DNA from: Candidatus Brocadiaceae bacterium S225
GTDB lineage: Bacteria; Planctomycetota; Brocadiia; Brocadiales; Scalinduaceae
Assembly (NCBI GenBank): GCA_007859995.1
Contig: SMSL01000015.1
Span: 1-64,000 of the forward strand
DNA: 64,000 nucleotides
Direction of reading: 5' to 3'
The notes beneath the pieces are model-generated. The model was not told the DNA's origin. It ran no database searches and saw only the letters and a list, made by a program, of their open reading frames with translations. Shown one piece after another: positions 25,592 to 34,376 of the stretch (positions within the stretch are counted from its first letter, which is position 1; every line of letters begins with the position of its first letter). Made by a program: the position numbers and the translations under genes.

Positions 25592-26719
25592 ATGCCACTG
25601 AATGTCTCTTATACACTTACAATTGACGGAGCGCCTGCAAGTGCCGATATTATCGCTGCGATTCGTGAGATCGAGGTAGAAGATCACGCTGAGATGGCAG
25701 ATATGATGCGGCTTCGTATGGCGGTGGCAGTGAAGGAGAACGGAAGCGGGTGGACTGTACTTGATGAATCGTTGTTTGAGCGCCTGACAAACCTGCGTCT
25801 CTCAGTTACTGTGGGGAGCAACAACTCAATACCTTTGATAGATGCATATGTGATAGATACAAATACGGAGTTTGCGTATCAACATGGCAGCTCAACTCTT
25901 GAAGTCGTGGCCATGGATCCAACAGTCCTTATGAATCTGGAAGAAAAAGTCCGGCCCTGGCCTGACATGGCTGACAGCGATATTGCAAGTACGATATACG
26001 GTGTATACGGATTTTCTGTCCAGGTAGATCAAACCCAACCTACCCGACAGGAGGTTGACCGCACGGTTATGCAGCGAGGCACTGACATACAATTTCTTCG
26101 AGAACTTGCCCGTCGCAACGGTTATGAGAGTTATGTGGAGTTTAACACTGACACCGGCCAGGTGGAAGGGCACTTTCATCTTCCGCGAGTTGACCAAACT
26201 CACCAGGGCGTTCTTTCTGTCAACATGGGTGCTGCCACAAACGTTAACAGCTTTCAGAGCAAAAATGATATGATCCGGCCTGTCACAGCCGTAGCGAATA
26301 ATCTGCAGATCTTGGACCAGTCCGATCAAAACTCGGATGTAAGTGATTCCGCGCTTACGAATCTTGGCGATTCTACCACGACGACGTCCGACCGGCCCCG
26401 AAGGGTCCTGATCAGCAACACCGGATTGTCAGAAACGGGAGAACTTCAAACATACGCCCAGGCTGTAGTCGACCGAAGCGTCTGGGCGATACGCGCGGAG
26501 GGTGAGTTGTCGACCGTGACATATGGCAATATTCTACGCGCCAAGCGACCGGTCAATGTGCGGGGAGCAGGCCGGCAATTCAGCGGTACTTATTACGTTG
26601 AAAAGGTATTACACCGTATTAGTGATGAGGGTTACACCCAGAAGTTCAGCTTGCGACGTAATGCACTGGGTGTTACCGGGCAGGAAGAATTTGTGGAAGA
26701 CAATGCGCTTCCATCCTGA
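25592..26719 (+). CDS. Baseplate hub protein (gpD/late control D, Afp8 N-part-like)
   Basis: A 375-residue protein of the phage late-control-D/VgrG N-terminal family: YTLTIDGAPASADIIAAIREIEVEDHAEMADMMRLRM at the start, IDAYVIDTNTEFAYQHGSSTLEVVAMDPT, FLRELARRNGYESYVEF and, at the end, VRGAGRQFSGTYYVEKVLHRISDEGYTQKFSLRRN. It forms the hub to which the spike is attached. In Afp8 hub and spike are one polypeptide; here the spike is the next gene (gpV type), as in P2-like phages. Length is normal for a stand-alone hub. Confidence 0.9.
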   Translation: MPLNVSYTLTIDGAPASADIIAAIREIEVEDHAEMADMMRLRMAVAVKENGSGWTVLDESLFERLTNLRLSVTVGSNNSIPLIDAYVIDTNTEFAYQHGSSTLEVVAMDPTVLMNLEEKVRPWPDMADSDIASTIYGVYGFSVQVDQTQPTRQEVDRTVMQRGTDIQFLRELARRNGYESYVEFNTDTGQVEGHFHLPRVDQTHQGVLSVNMGAATNVNSFQSKNDMIRPVTAVANNLQILDQSDQNSDVSDSALTNLGDSTTTTSDRPRRVLISNTGLSETGELQTYAQAVVDRSVWAIRAEGELSTVTYGNILRAKRPVNVRGAGRQFSGTYYVEKVLHRISDEGYTQKFSLRRNALGVTGQEEFVEDNALPS

Positions 26720-26749
26720 ACTGGATAAACAAGAACTATCATATGGCAA

Positions 26750-26940
26750 AAAAATAACAAAACACAAATGTCAAATTTCAAATAAATATCAAATCACAAT
26801 GTTCAAATGACCAAGACCAGGACTCTGGTTGGCGATCGACAGAGTTCATTTAGTGGACTCAATCTAGCCAATTGTTTGGGTATTTTGACTTTTATAAGTT
26901 GGAGTTTATTTGTGATTTGAATATTGTTATTTGGAGATTT
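26750..26940. repeat. AT-rich inverted repeat, copy 4
   Basis: The left arm has AACAAAACACAAATGTCAAA and AAATAAATATCAAATCAC. The right arm has GAGTTTATTTGTGATTTGAA and ATTGTTATTTGGAGATTT. The inner part (about 26810-26870) is unique. The repeat supplies an artificial upstream extension to the next gene's reading frame. Confidence 0.6.
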
Positions 26941-26970
26941 CTTTCCTGTTCATATTTTTTCAGAAAGACT

Positions 26971-27681
26971 ATGTCTACTTCAACACAAACTACTTCACAG
27001 TCCGGTCAAACGTTGTCAGGTTATTACGGTAAGTATCGCGGCCTTGTCAGTAATAACAGCGATCCAAATAATCTGGGCCGCATCAAGGCGCGCGTTCGTG
27101 AATTACTCGGTGACGTAGTCACGGGGTGGGCTCTGCCCTGCGCTCCTTATGCAGGTGATGGTGAGGGCCAGTTTACTGTGCCCCCAGTAGGTGCGGGTGT
27201 GTGGATTGAGTTTGAATCCGGTGATCTCTCGCGACCTATCTGGAGTGGCTGTTGGTGGGGTGAAAATCAAGTACCGGAGGATAATGAGGGCACAGGGGCA
27301 ACTCCGCCATTGAAAATTATCCGGAGCGAAACCGGGCTTATGGTTACTATGGATGATGACAGTCATATGATAACAGTGAGTGACTCAAATGGAAGTAATA
27401 TGTTGGAGATAAAGGTGCAGCAGGGGCAAATTACGGTTAAAAGCGCAACAAAGGCCATTGTTGAAGCTCCGCAGATTGAGCTTGTGGAAAGCGCTCCCCA
27501 TCCGGTGGTGTTTGGTGACAATCTTCTTCAGTACCTTAATCAACTTGTTACTACGTTTAACGCGCACATTCACCCTGGGGAGCTGGCAGCAGGTTTTATT
27601 CCAGTTACACCGGCGCCGCCGGTAGCGCCATTTCCTCCGGCTACGCCCAGCCTGCTTTCAATGAGGGTCAAAACCGGATAG
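26971..27681 (+). CDS. Baseplate spike/assembly protein gpV (VgrG OB-fold type)
   Basis: A 236-residue protein. I start it at the ATG at 26971; the longer frame from 26872 runs through the inverted repeat. Motifs: YYGKYRGLVSNNSDPNNLGRIKARVREL, GWALPCAPYAG, FTVPPVGAGVWIEFESGDLSRPIWSGCWWG, the OB-fold block of gpV/gp5/VgrG. A C-terminal beta-prism-like part follows (MLEIKVQQGQITVKS, AHIHPGELAAGF) with a Pro-rich end. It makes the membrane-piercing spike, trimeric in relatives. No PAAR tip protein is recognisable, so its own C-terminus may be the tip. Confidence 0.88.
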   Translation: MSTSTQTTSQSGQTLSGYYGKYRGLVSNNSDPNNLGRIKARVRELLGDVVTGWALPCAPYAGDGEGQFTVPPVGAGVWIEFESGDLSRPIWSGCWWGENQVPEDNEGTGATPPLKIIRSETGLMVTMDDDSHMITVSDSNGSNMLEIKVQQGQITVKSATKAIVEAPQIELVESAPHPVVFGDNLLQYLNQLVTTFNAHIHPGELAAGFIPVTPAPPVAPFPPATPSLLSMRVKTG

Positions 27682-27691
27682 GAGAATTTTT

Positions 27692-27976
27692 ATGCCAGTG
27701 CCAATAAAGTTATACGGCGGTAAATTGAACGATTTTGAAGACAGCATGGCAGAAGAGATAGAGAAGGCGTTGAACCAGGTGCGCTCTGAAGAGGGCATGC
27801 CAGCGCTGCCAACAGGTGACAAGGATCGCCGCATGCTATTTATCGCCATTGCTCGGGGGGTTATTAATCATCTGCAGAAGAAGCAGGAGGGATTTACTGT
27901 GACCGTAACCGACGGCCACTCACATAGTGGACATACATCTATTAATGTAAAACGACCACCAAATATACCATTATGA
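27692..27976 (+). CDS. Small baseplate-region protein of unknown function
   Basis: A 94-residue protein: MPVPIKLYGGKLNDFEDSMAEEIEKALNQV, then a helix FIAIARGVINHLQKKQ and a His/Ser-rich TVTDGHSHSGHTSINVKR tail. Conserved in position between spike and gp25 genes in eCIS loci as I remember them, but with no named family. It lacks the Pro-Ala-Ala-Arg pattern of PAAR proteins, though its size and place would fit a tip or tip-adaptor. Overlaps gp25 by four bases. Confidence 0.55.
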   Translation: MPVPIKLYGGKLNDFEDSMAEEIEKALNQVRSEEGMPALPTGDKDRRMLFIAIARGVINHLQKKQEGFTVTVTDGHSHSGHTSINVKRPPNIPL

Positions 27977-28326
27977 AATATCAGGATTATCCATTTCATA
28001 TAGACGGACGCGGTCGGATCGCTGACACCGATGACAATGAACATGTTCGCGATCTGATCTTCCAGGTCCTTTTTACCCACCCGGGCGAACGTGTGAATCG
28101 CCCAGATTTTGGGTGTGGATTGAAACAGTTGATCTTTATGCCGAACAGCGATGCCTTGGCCATATCTACACAAACGATTGTCCATGGTGCGCTTCAACGC
28201 TGGCTTGAGCGAGTCATTAAGGTGGAGTCTGTAACGGTGGAAGCTGTTGACTCCCAACTGAAGGTTACCGTTGTTTATATGCGTTTAACCACAGGTGTAC
28301 GGTTTAGGGAAGAGTTTATTAATTAG
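27973..28326 (+). CDS. gp25/gpW-like baseplate wedge protein (Afp9-like)
   Basis: A 117-residue protein with the classic gp25 motif: FTHPGERVNRPDFGCGL followed by KQLIFMPNSD and an ERVIKVESVTVEAVDSQLKVTVVY strand pair. gp25 joins the sheath initiator ring to the wedge. Start overlaps the upstream gene by ATGA. Length normal. Confidence 0.93.
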   Translation: MKYQDYPFHIDGRGRIADTDDNEHVRDLIFQVLFTHPGERVNRPDFGCGLKQLIFMPNSDALAISTQTIVHGALQRWLERVIKVESVTVEAVDSQLKVTVVYMRLTTGVRFREEFIN

Positions 28327-28339
28327 TCACTTATGTACT

Positions 28340-28440
28340 TCTTAAATTCGAATTTCGAATTTATTTGTAATTTGTGTTTTGACATTTGTAATTTATTAAC
28401 TCATGTTTGGTACTTATTAATATGGTTTGGGTACTTTTAA
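28340..28440. repeat. AT-rich repeat, single-arm copy 5
   Basis: Contains GAATTTATTTGTAATTTGTG and ATTTGTAATTTATT, the right-arm words of the repeat family. The matching left arm is not evident. It separates gp25 from the first baseplate-J gene. Confidence 0.45.
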
Positions 28441-28455
28441 ATACACACATTTGAT

Positions 28456-31083
28456 ATGAAAAGCATCAACAAATTTGAACCATCATGCCGCGACCCGCAG
28501 CGTCGTGCGGATATTCTAGCGCATCCGATCCTGAACGGGATCGACTTTGTCGAATACGAGCACAGACCATTAGCATTGCAGCCACATGTGCTTGTCGTGA
28601 CGTTTCTCAAAGATCTACCTGACTCGCCTCATTCCGATCCGGATGGTGCGTATGGGTTGACTACACAGATTGAGCACATACACATTGACGGTGGGACACG
28701 CATAGTCAATATTAAGGTGCTTGGAGTTCAGCTTGTATCGACACGCTTTGAAATCGAGGTGGATCAGCCGGGTGACTTTTCTGAATATCAGCTTTCCCTG
28801 GGATGGTCATTACAGTCTGACGGTACATGGACACAGGCTATACCCGAACTTGATCCCCGCTATTCATACGCCGCGTTTAGCTTCAAGGCTGAATGCCCGA
28901 CAGAATTTGATTGCCGCCAGGAGCAAATTTGTCCACCCCGTGAAGGCGATGTTCCTTTGCTTGACTATCTGGCAAGGGACTATGCCAGCTTCCGCCAGTT
29001 GCTACTTGATCTCATCGCCCAGCGGAATCCTGACTGGCTTGAACGCAATCCAGCCGATATCGGGATCGCTCTTGTCGAACTCCTGTCGTATACCGGGGAC
29101 CATCTAAGTTATTTTCAGGATACTGTCTCAAACGAAGCATTCCTTGACACCGTACGGCAACGAGTATCGGCCAAACTTCATGCAAGGCTAATTGACTACA
29201 ATATGCATGACGGTCGGAATGCATGGACCCATGTTCATATAGAAACATCAGGACCCGGGCAGATTCTCATGGGGACAAAGATTTTGAGCAGAATAGGAGA
29301 TCCGCTTAGAAATAACAATTCGCCACCAGGAACCGTTATTAGCGATGTTGATCTGCCGGACGATGCCTTTAGCGCTGATCCGGCTCTTCTACGAAGCCGC
29401 GTATTTGAAACAACGCATGTACTGGATGTTTACCCGGAGAATAACAAAATTTACTTTCACGCATGGGGTAATCTTCAGTGTTGCCTGCCTGGAGGAGCAA
29501 CATCAGCCTATGTGTACGCTCTCAACCCGGCAAATCTGAATCAAATTGTTCTTCCCTCACTGAAAGAAGGAGATTTTCTAATTTTCGAAGAGGTGATGGG
29601 ACCGGAAACCGGCAGCCAGGCAGATGCCGATCCGGATCACCGCCAGGCGGTTAGGTTGATTAGTGTTATTGAGACCAAGGACACTGTGTATAGGGATTTG
29701 CTATCTAGTGGAGAGTTGCAGGTACGTGACGTTGCCGATACCGCAATGCCAATTTTGAAGATCACCTGGAGTAATGAGGATGCTCTCAACTTTCCACTCT
29801 GTATTTCCGCTGAAACAAGGGAAGGTGACCTGCTTCGGGACGTCTCGGTTGTACGTGGCAATATTGTTCTTTCAGATCATGGACGAACGATTGTTGAAAC
29901 ACACGAGTTGTCAGAACCGGTCACAGCTAATGAACCATTCCGGCTTCAACTGAAGGAGGGACCGGTAACCATACAGTGCCAACCAGATACTATGAACTAT
30001 GACCTTGATCCAGTAAACGGTGCGTCACCGATAACTGAGCGTATGGATCTTTCCTGTAAGACAGATAACGCGCAACCGGCGGTAGTTTTAATGATAAGGT
30101 TTCCGACAGGTGATCAACTCTGGTCAGAGGTGCCTCATCTTCTGGACAGTCCGCTTTTTGCACAACATTTCGTTGTCGATATCGATAATGTGGGAAATGG
30201 TGAGCTTCGTTTCGGTGACGGGCAATATGGACGAGAGCCTGCTGGCGCCACCGAATTCATTGTCACCTATCGGATAGGTAGTGGCCGGTCAGGTAACGTT
30301 GGAGCCGACGTTCTTTCCCATGCGGTACGACCTGCTGTTGCTCCGGGCTGGCCTATGATTTCTGCAATACGAAATCCTCTGGCTGCAATAGACGGCGCTG
30401 ACATGGAGACGATAGAAGAGGTCAGGCAGAAAGCTCCAGCCGCATTTCACGCGGAGCAGTTCAGGGCGGTCACTGAAAATGACTATAAAGATGCGGCACT
30501 CAAGATGGAAGATGTGGCAGGCGCCATTGCCGCTTTCCGATGGACCGGAAGCTGGTATACGGTAGTTCTTGCAATCGATCCGCAACGTCCCGAAGATTTG
30601 ATTACCAAATCAGGAGGCAGGACCCAGCTCGAACCAGCATTCAGGGATAGAGTAAAAGCGCACATTACCCGATATCGACTGGCGGGATATGACCTTGAAA
30701 TCCGTTCAGGCGAATATATACCGATTGAGATTGATCTTCTGGTCTGTGTCAAACCGGACCACTTTAAGGGAGATGTTCTTCAGGCAGTTTCTGAAGCTCT
30801 GAGCAATCGTGTGAACAGGGATGGTAGTAAGGGTTTTTTTCATCCGGACTTTTTTTCCTTTGCAAAGTTTGTATATATAAGTCAGCTTTACGCTGTGGTT
30901 GAAGCTGTAGAGGGCGTGGATTCTGCAGTTATAACCCGCTTCAGAGTATACGGGGAAGAAGACAATGGCGAACTGGAAGCCGGGGTCATACCCATAGGTT
31001 CGTGGCAGATTGCACGGCTTGATAATGATCCAAACTTTCAGGAAAACGGAGTTTTAAGGCTTAGCGCGGGAGCTGGAAAATGA
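28456..31083 (+). CDS. Baseplate J-like wedge protein 1 (Afp11-like)
   Basis: An 875-residue putative baseplate assembly protein. The N-terminal beta region (1-150, DILAHPILNGIDFVEY) is followed by LDYLARDYASFRQLLLDLIAQRNPDW and ALVELLSYTGDHLSYFQDTVSNEAFL, the signature of eCIS baseplate proteins. The J-like core has GQYGREPAGATEFIVTYRIGSG and FHAEQFRAVTENDYKDAALK, and the C-terminus contains YDLEIRSGEYIPIEIDL. In T4 terms it corresponds to gp6. Overlaps the second J-like gene by ATGA, so the two wedge proteins are made together. Confidence 0.9.
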   Translation: MKSINKFEPSCRDPQRRADILAHPILNGIDFVEYEHRPLALQPHVLVVTFLKDLPDSPHSDPDGAYGLTTQIEHIHIDGGTRIVNIKVLGVQLVSTRFEIEVDQPGDFSEYQLSLGWSLQSDGTWTQAIPELDPRYSYAAFSFKAECPTEFDCRQEQICPPREGDVPLLDYLARDYASFRQLLLDLIAQRNPDWLERNPADIGIALVELLSYTGDHLSYFQDTVSNEAFLDTVRQRVSAKLHARLIDYNMHDGRNAWTHVHIETSGPGQILMGTKILSRIGDPLRNNNSPPGTVISDVDLPDDAFSADPALLRSRVFETTHVLDVYPENNKIYFHAWGNLQCCLPGGATSAYVYALNPANLNQIVLPSLKEGDFLIFEEVMGPETGSQADADPDHRQAVRLISVIETKDTVYRDLLSSGELQVRDVADTAMPILKITWSNEDALNFPLCISAETREGDLLRDVSVVRGNIVLSDHGRTIVETHELSEPVTANEPFRLQLKEGPVTIQCQPDTMNYDLDPVNGASPITERMDLSCKTDNAQPAVVLMIRFPTGDQLWSEVPHLLDSPLFAQHFVVDIDNVGNGELRFGDGQYGREPAGATEFIVTYRIGSGRSGNVGADVLSHAVRPAVAPGWPMISAIRNPLAAIDGADMETIEEVRQKAPAAFHAEQFRAVTENDYKDAALKMEDVAGAIAAFRWTGSWYTVVLAIDPQRPEDLITKSGGRTQLEPAFRDRVKAHITRYRLAGYDLEIRSGEYIPIEIDLLVCVKPDHFKGDVLQAVSEALSNRVNRDGSKGFFHPDFFSFAKFVYISQLYAVVEAVEGVDSAVITRFRVYGEEDNGELEAGVIPIGSWQIARLDNDPNFQENGVLRLSAGAGK

Positions 31084-34000
31084 AACCGGATACTTGTAAT
31101 TGTTGTAAACCACCAACCGGAGGAACACCGATTGATATAGACAACCGGCCTGGACTTTCAGCCGTAGCATATCGGGTTGGCACTTTTGCCAATTTCCGTC
31201 AGACCATGTTCCATGCAATTTCACGCTCTGCCGAGCTTCGTGGTTTAAGCACAAGGCAAAGCGATGACTACGCTATTACAATTCTCGAACTCTGGTCAGC
31301 CATTGCTGATATACTTACGTTCTACCAGGAAAGGAGTGCTAATGAGGCATTCTTACGTACTGCCAGGCTCCGCGATTCAGTGCTAAGAATGGCAAGAATG
31401 ATCGGCTATGAGCTTGCTCCAGGGAGCGCCGCGACAGCGCTACTCAGTTTCACGGCAGACAAAGGTAAACAGGTTCAGGTGCCGGTAGGACTTCGCGTGC
31501 AAAGCGTTCCCGGACAGGATGAAAAACCACAGAAATATGAAACCCTCGAAACGATAACCGTTTACGACTGGCTGAATGAACAGATGGTTTTTCCGGCTCC
31601 GGTTGGCACCAATCCACTTGCCAGGGGTTCAACGGCCGCATACTTAAGTGCAGGAGAGGATGGTTTGACTATTGCGGAAAATCTGGTTAAAGATGACCGT
31701 GTGTTCTTGTTCAATTCTGCAGGAACTGAGCCGGTGGAAGAACTCGTCGTTAAAAAGATCGAGGCAGAGCACGAGCATATGAGAGTGAGTTGGTCAAGCC
31801 CGGTGCAGGGCACTCAATGGGATATGACCACCAAGTGCTTTAAACTCGTCCGGTCCTTTCGACTTTTTGGTTATAACGTCCAACCAAGTTATCCCAAGCC
31901 AAGTCCTTCAACAGGTATTATTCAGTCATGGACAATTCAGGAGATTCATACAGGGACGCCTATTAACAATAATAGCTTTGCTGTCGCAGGTGGTAGTCAA
32001 CTGCATCTAGACAGTCGCTACGATGACCTTAAAGTAGGAACCCTGTTATTGCTTGCGGACGGCACGACGCAACAGAAGCTTTTAACTGTTACGGCTGTAG
32101 ATCAGGATGATCAGACGCTTGGTTCAGTCACCGATACCGTAACTCGTGTAACCGTTACATCTGCTTTTTCCCAAATCAATGACCGACGTCAGGTTGTGGT
32201 CCATGAACTTACCGGTCCACCAATATCATTCTGGGGTTTCTCATATCCGGATATTATCGAATCGGCTACGGTTTATATACCTGGCAGTCGAATAGACGTG
32301 GAATCGATTGAGATCGCACGGCCCATTGAAAAAAATGCTTACGAAGAGGGTTATACCGTCAAACTGACAGATATTGAGAAAGGCAGACAAGCGATCCTTA
32401 TGGACAAAAATGACGTACCGATTGTCTCCACGATTAAAAAGGTTGATATCACGGGTAACGAAATTGTTTTCGATGCAACACATGAGGATGCTGAAACTGT
32501 TTACCTGCTTCTCCTTGACAGAGATTCAGCTATGTGCATCACCGGTTTGTGTTCGGCATCGTTAGAAGCATTTCAAATCTTGTCGAGTACTACGCCGTCT
32601 TTGTGCGTGACCATAGGTAATATTGGTCCCAGAACGATCACATTGAGTGGACCGCTCAATTCAGTAAATGATGTGGCCTCCTCACTGGAGAATGCGCTTC
32701 AGCCTGCTGATACCGACCCTGTCTTTGCCCATGCTACTGTGAGAGTCCTCGACGACAACTGGCTTATTGTTTTGCCTGGTGATTATGTATCTACCATTAA
32801 GTTTTCGAAAACCCTGAGTGATGATACAACTATTGTGGAATTAGGGTTTGACGAAGATCAGACTGAGTTATTGACCGGGCTTATGTCTGGTGAACTTGAT
32901 CCTGTTTTAGCATACACTGAAGCGTCGCCGCAGTTATCGGTGCGTATTGGATCGCTTGAATCACAGGTAATTGATCTTGACGTTGCTGCAACAACTCTGG
33001 TCGATATAGCCAATGATCTTCAATCAAAGCTGAATGTTGCTGGTATAGCTCCGTTTTTTAAATATTCTCGCGTTTTAGTGATCGATCAAAGAAGAGTGGT
33101 TGTTTTCCCTGGGATGATCGGGACAAATCATCAGGATTATCTGAAAATAGAATTAAGCCCCAATAGCGCAATAACGCTGAATCGAAGTTCAGCCATGCTT
33201 TTGGGTAATGTGGCTTCAGCCTCACACGGTGAAACTGTTGAGAGTGAGGTACTGGGAGATGCTGATCCGACCATTCCCTTTCAGAAATTCACTTTGAAAA
33301 AAAGCCCTGTTACCTTCGTTCCGTCTTCCGGCGAAGGCGGAGTGGACAATACGCTTCAACTATTTGTGAACGACGTGCTTTGGCATGAGGTAAACAGTCT
33401 TTTCGGAAAAGGTTCTGCAGAGGCAGTTTACAGAACTTTCATTAATAATGAAGCGGAGATGTCAGTGAGATTTGGAGACGGCATAACGGGAGCGCGACCA
33501 CCAAGGGGGCGGGCCAATGTGGTGGCAAGATATAGGCAAGGGCTTGGACTCGAAGGCCGTGTGTGTGCGGGGGCATTGAAGACACTTCTCGATAAACCTA
33601 AAGGATTAAAAACTGTAATTAATCCTGCAGGAGCAGACGGCGGCGCTGATCCGGAAACACTGGACAATGCACGGGAAAACGCACCGACTACGGTACGGAC
33701 CTTTGATCGCGCCGTATCGCTTCTTGATTTTGAAGACCTTGCGCGAAGCAGAAGTGAAGTGGCCAAGGCGAAGGTTACCTGGGTGTGGAGTAGAGCTTCA
33801 CGGGTCGTACACCTTACCATTGCCGGGCAAAACGGTGGGATATTTTCTTCAACAGCTCTTGAGCGAATTCACGCGGGCCTCACGACGCAGCGCGACCCAA
33901 ACCGCCAGTTGCTCGTTGACAATTACAAGACTATCCCAATTCTTATAACGGCTACATTGAATATTGACGCAATCTACGTGGCCCCAAAAGTAGCCGACGC

Positions 34001-34367
34001 TACCAGAAGCACTTTGTTAGAGGCCCTATCCTTTGAATCATTAGAGTTTGCTCAGTCTATTCACCTGAGCGATGTCTATGCCATTTTACAAAATGTTTCC
34101 GGTGTGGTTTCAGTGGACATAGACCTATTTATGTTCAAGCAAAAAGCTGATGTTACTGATGCCGGCTTTGATAACTTTTTAGATGATCGTGGTATCAGGA
34201 GACTTGCGGATGGTACGCCAGAGCTGGTTCAAAATCATCTGTGGATCCTTCCGGCGCAACCGAATAAGGTATTGAACAATCCGATGGTTTTGTCCGCAGA
34301 ACAGGCTTCCGTTGAATCGCCATCTCATGACGTCATTATTATCACAAAGGGTGGTCTGCCAGGGTAG
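31080..34367 (+). CDS. Baseplate J-like wedge protein 2 with duplicated insertion domain (Afp12-like)
   Basis: A 1095-residue protein. N-terminal FRQTMFHAISRSAELRGLSTRQSDDYAITILELWSAIADILTFYQE is the same helical wedge signature as in the upstream gene. The J-like core is near 770-960 (VRFGDGITGARPPRGRANVVARYRQG, FDRAVSLLDFEDLARSRSEVAKAKVTW). Residues about 495-720 contain two tandem copies of a 100-110-residue domain (VTIGNIGPRTITLSG... VRVLDDNWLIVLPG and VRIGSLESQVIDLD... VLVIDQRRVVVFPG), similar in pattern to a sheath insertion. The domain may decorate the baseplate exterior. Confidence 0.88.
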   Translation: MKPDTCNCCKPPTGGTPIDIDNRPGLSAVAYRVGTFANFRQTMFHAISRSAELRGLSTRQSDDYAITILELWSAIADILTFYQERSANEAFLRTARLRDSVLRMARMIGYELAPGSAATALLSFTADKGKQVQVPVGLRVQSVPGQDEKPQKYETLETITVYDWLNEQMVFPAPVGTNPLARGSTAAYLSAGEDGLTIAENLVKDDRVFLFNSAGTEPVEELVVKKIEAEHEHMRVSWSSPVQGTQWDMTTKCFKLVRSFRLFGYNVQPSYPKPSPSTGIIQSWTIQEIHTGTPINNNSFAVAGGSQLHLDSRYDDLKVGTLLLLADGTTQQKLLTVTAVDQDDQTLGSVTDTVTRVTVTSAFSQINDRRQVVVHELTGPPISFWGFSYPDIIESATVYIPGSRIDVESIEIARPIEKNAYEEGYTVKLTDIEKGRQAILMDKNDVPIVSTIKKVDITGNEIVFDATHEDAETVYLLLLDRDSAMCITGLCSASLEAFQILSSTTPSLCVTIGNIGPRTITLSGPLNSVNDVASSLENALQPADTDPVFAHATVRVLDDNWLIVLPGDYVSTIKFSKTLSDDTTIVELGFDEDQTELLTGLMSGELDPVLAYTEASPQLSVRIGSLESQVIDLDVAATTLVDIANDLQSKLNVAGIAPFFKYSRVLVIDQRRVVVFPGMIGTNHQDYLKIELSPNSAITLNRSSAMLLGNVASASHGETVESEVLGDADPTIPFQKFTLKKSPVTFVPSSGEGGVDNTLQLFVNDVLWHEVNSLFGKGSAEAVYRTFINNEAEMSVRFGDGITGARPPRGRANVVARYRQGLGLEGRVCAGALKTLLDKPKGLKTVINPAGADGGADPETLDNARENAPTTVRTFDRAVSLLDFEDLARSRSEVAKAKVTWVWSRASRVVHLTIAGQNGGIFSSTALERIHAGLTTQRDPNRQLLVDNYKTIPILITATLNIDAIYVAPKVADATRSTLLEALSFESLEFAQSIHLSDVYAILQNVSGVVSVDIDLFMFKQKADVTDAGFDNFLDDRGIRRLADGTPELVQNHLWILPAQPNKVLNNPMVLSAEQASVESPSHDVIIITKGGLPG

Positions 34368-34376
34368 GAATTAAAA

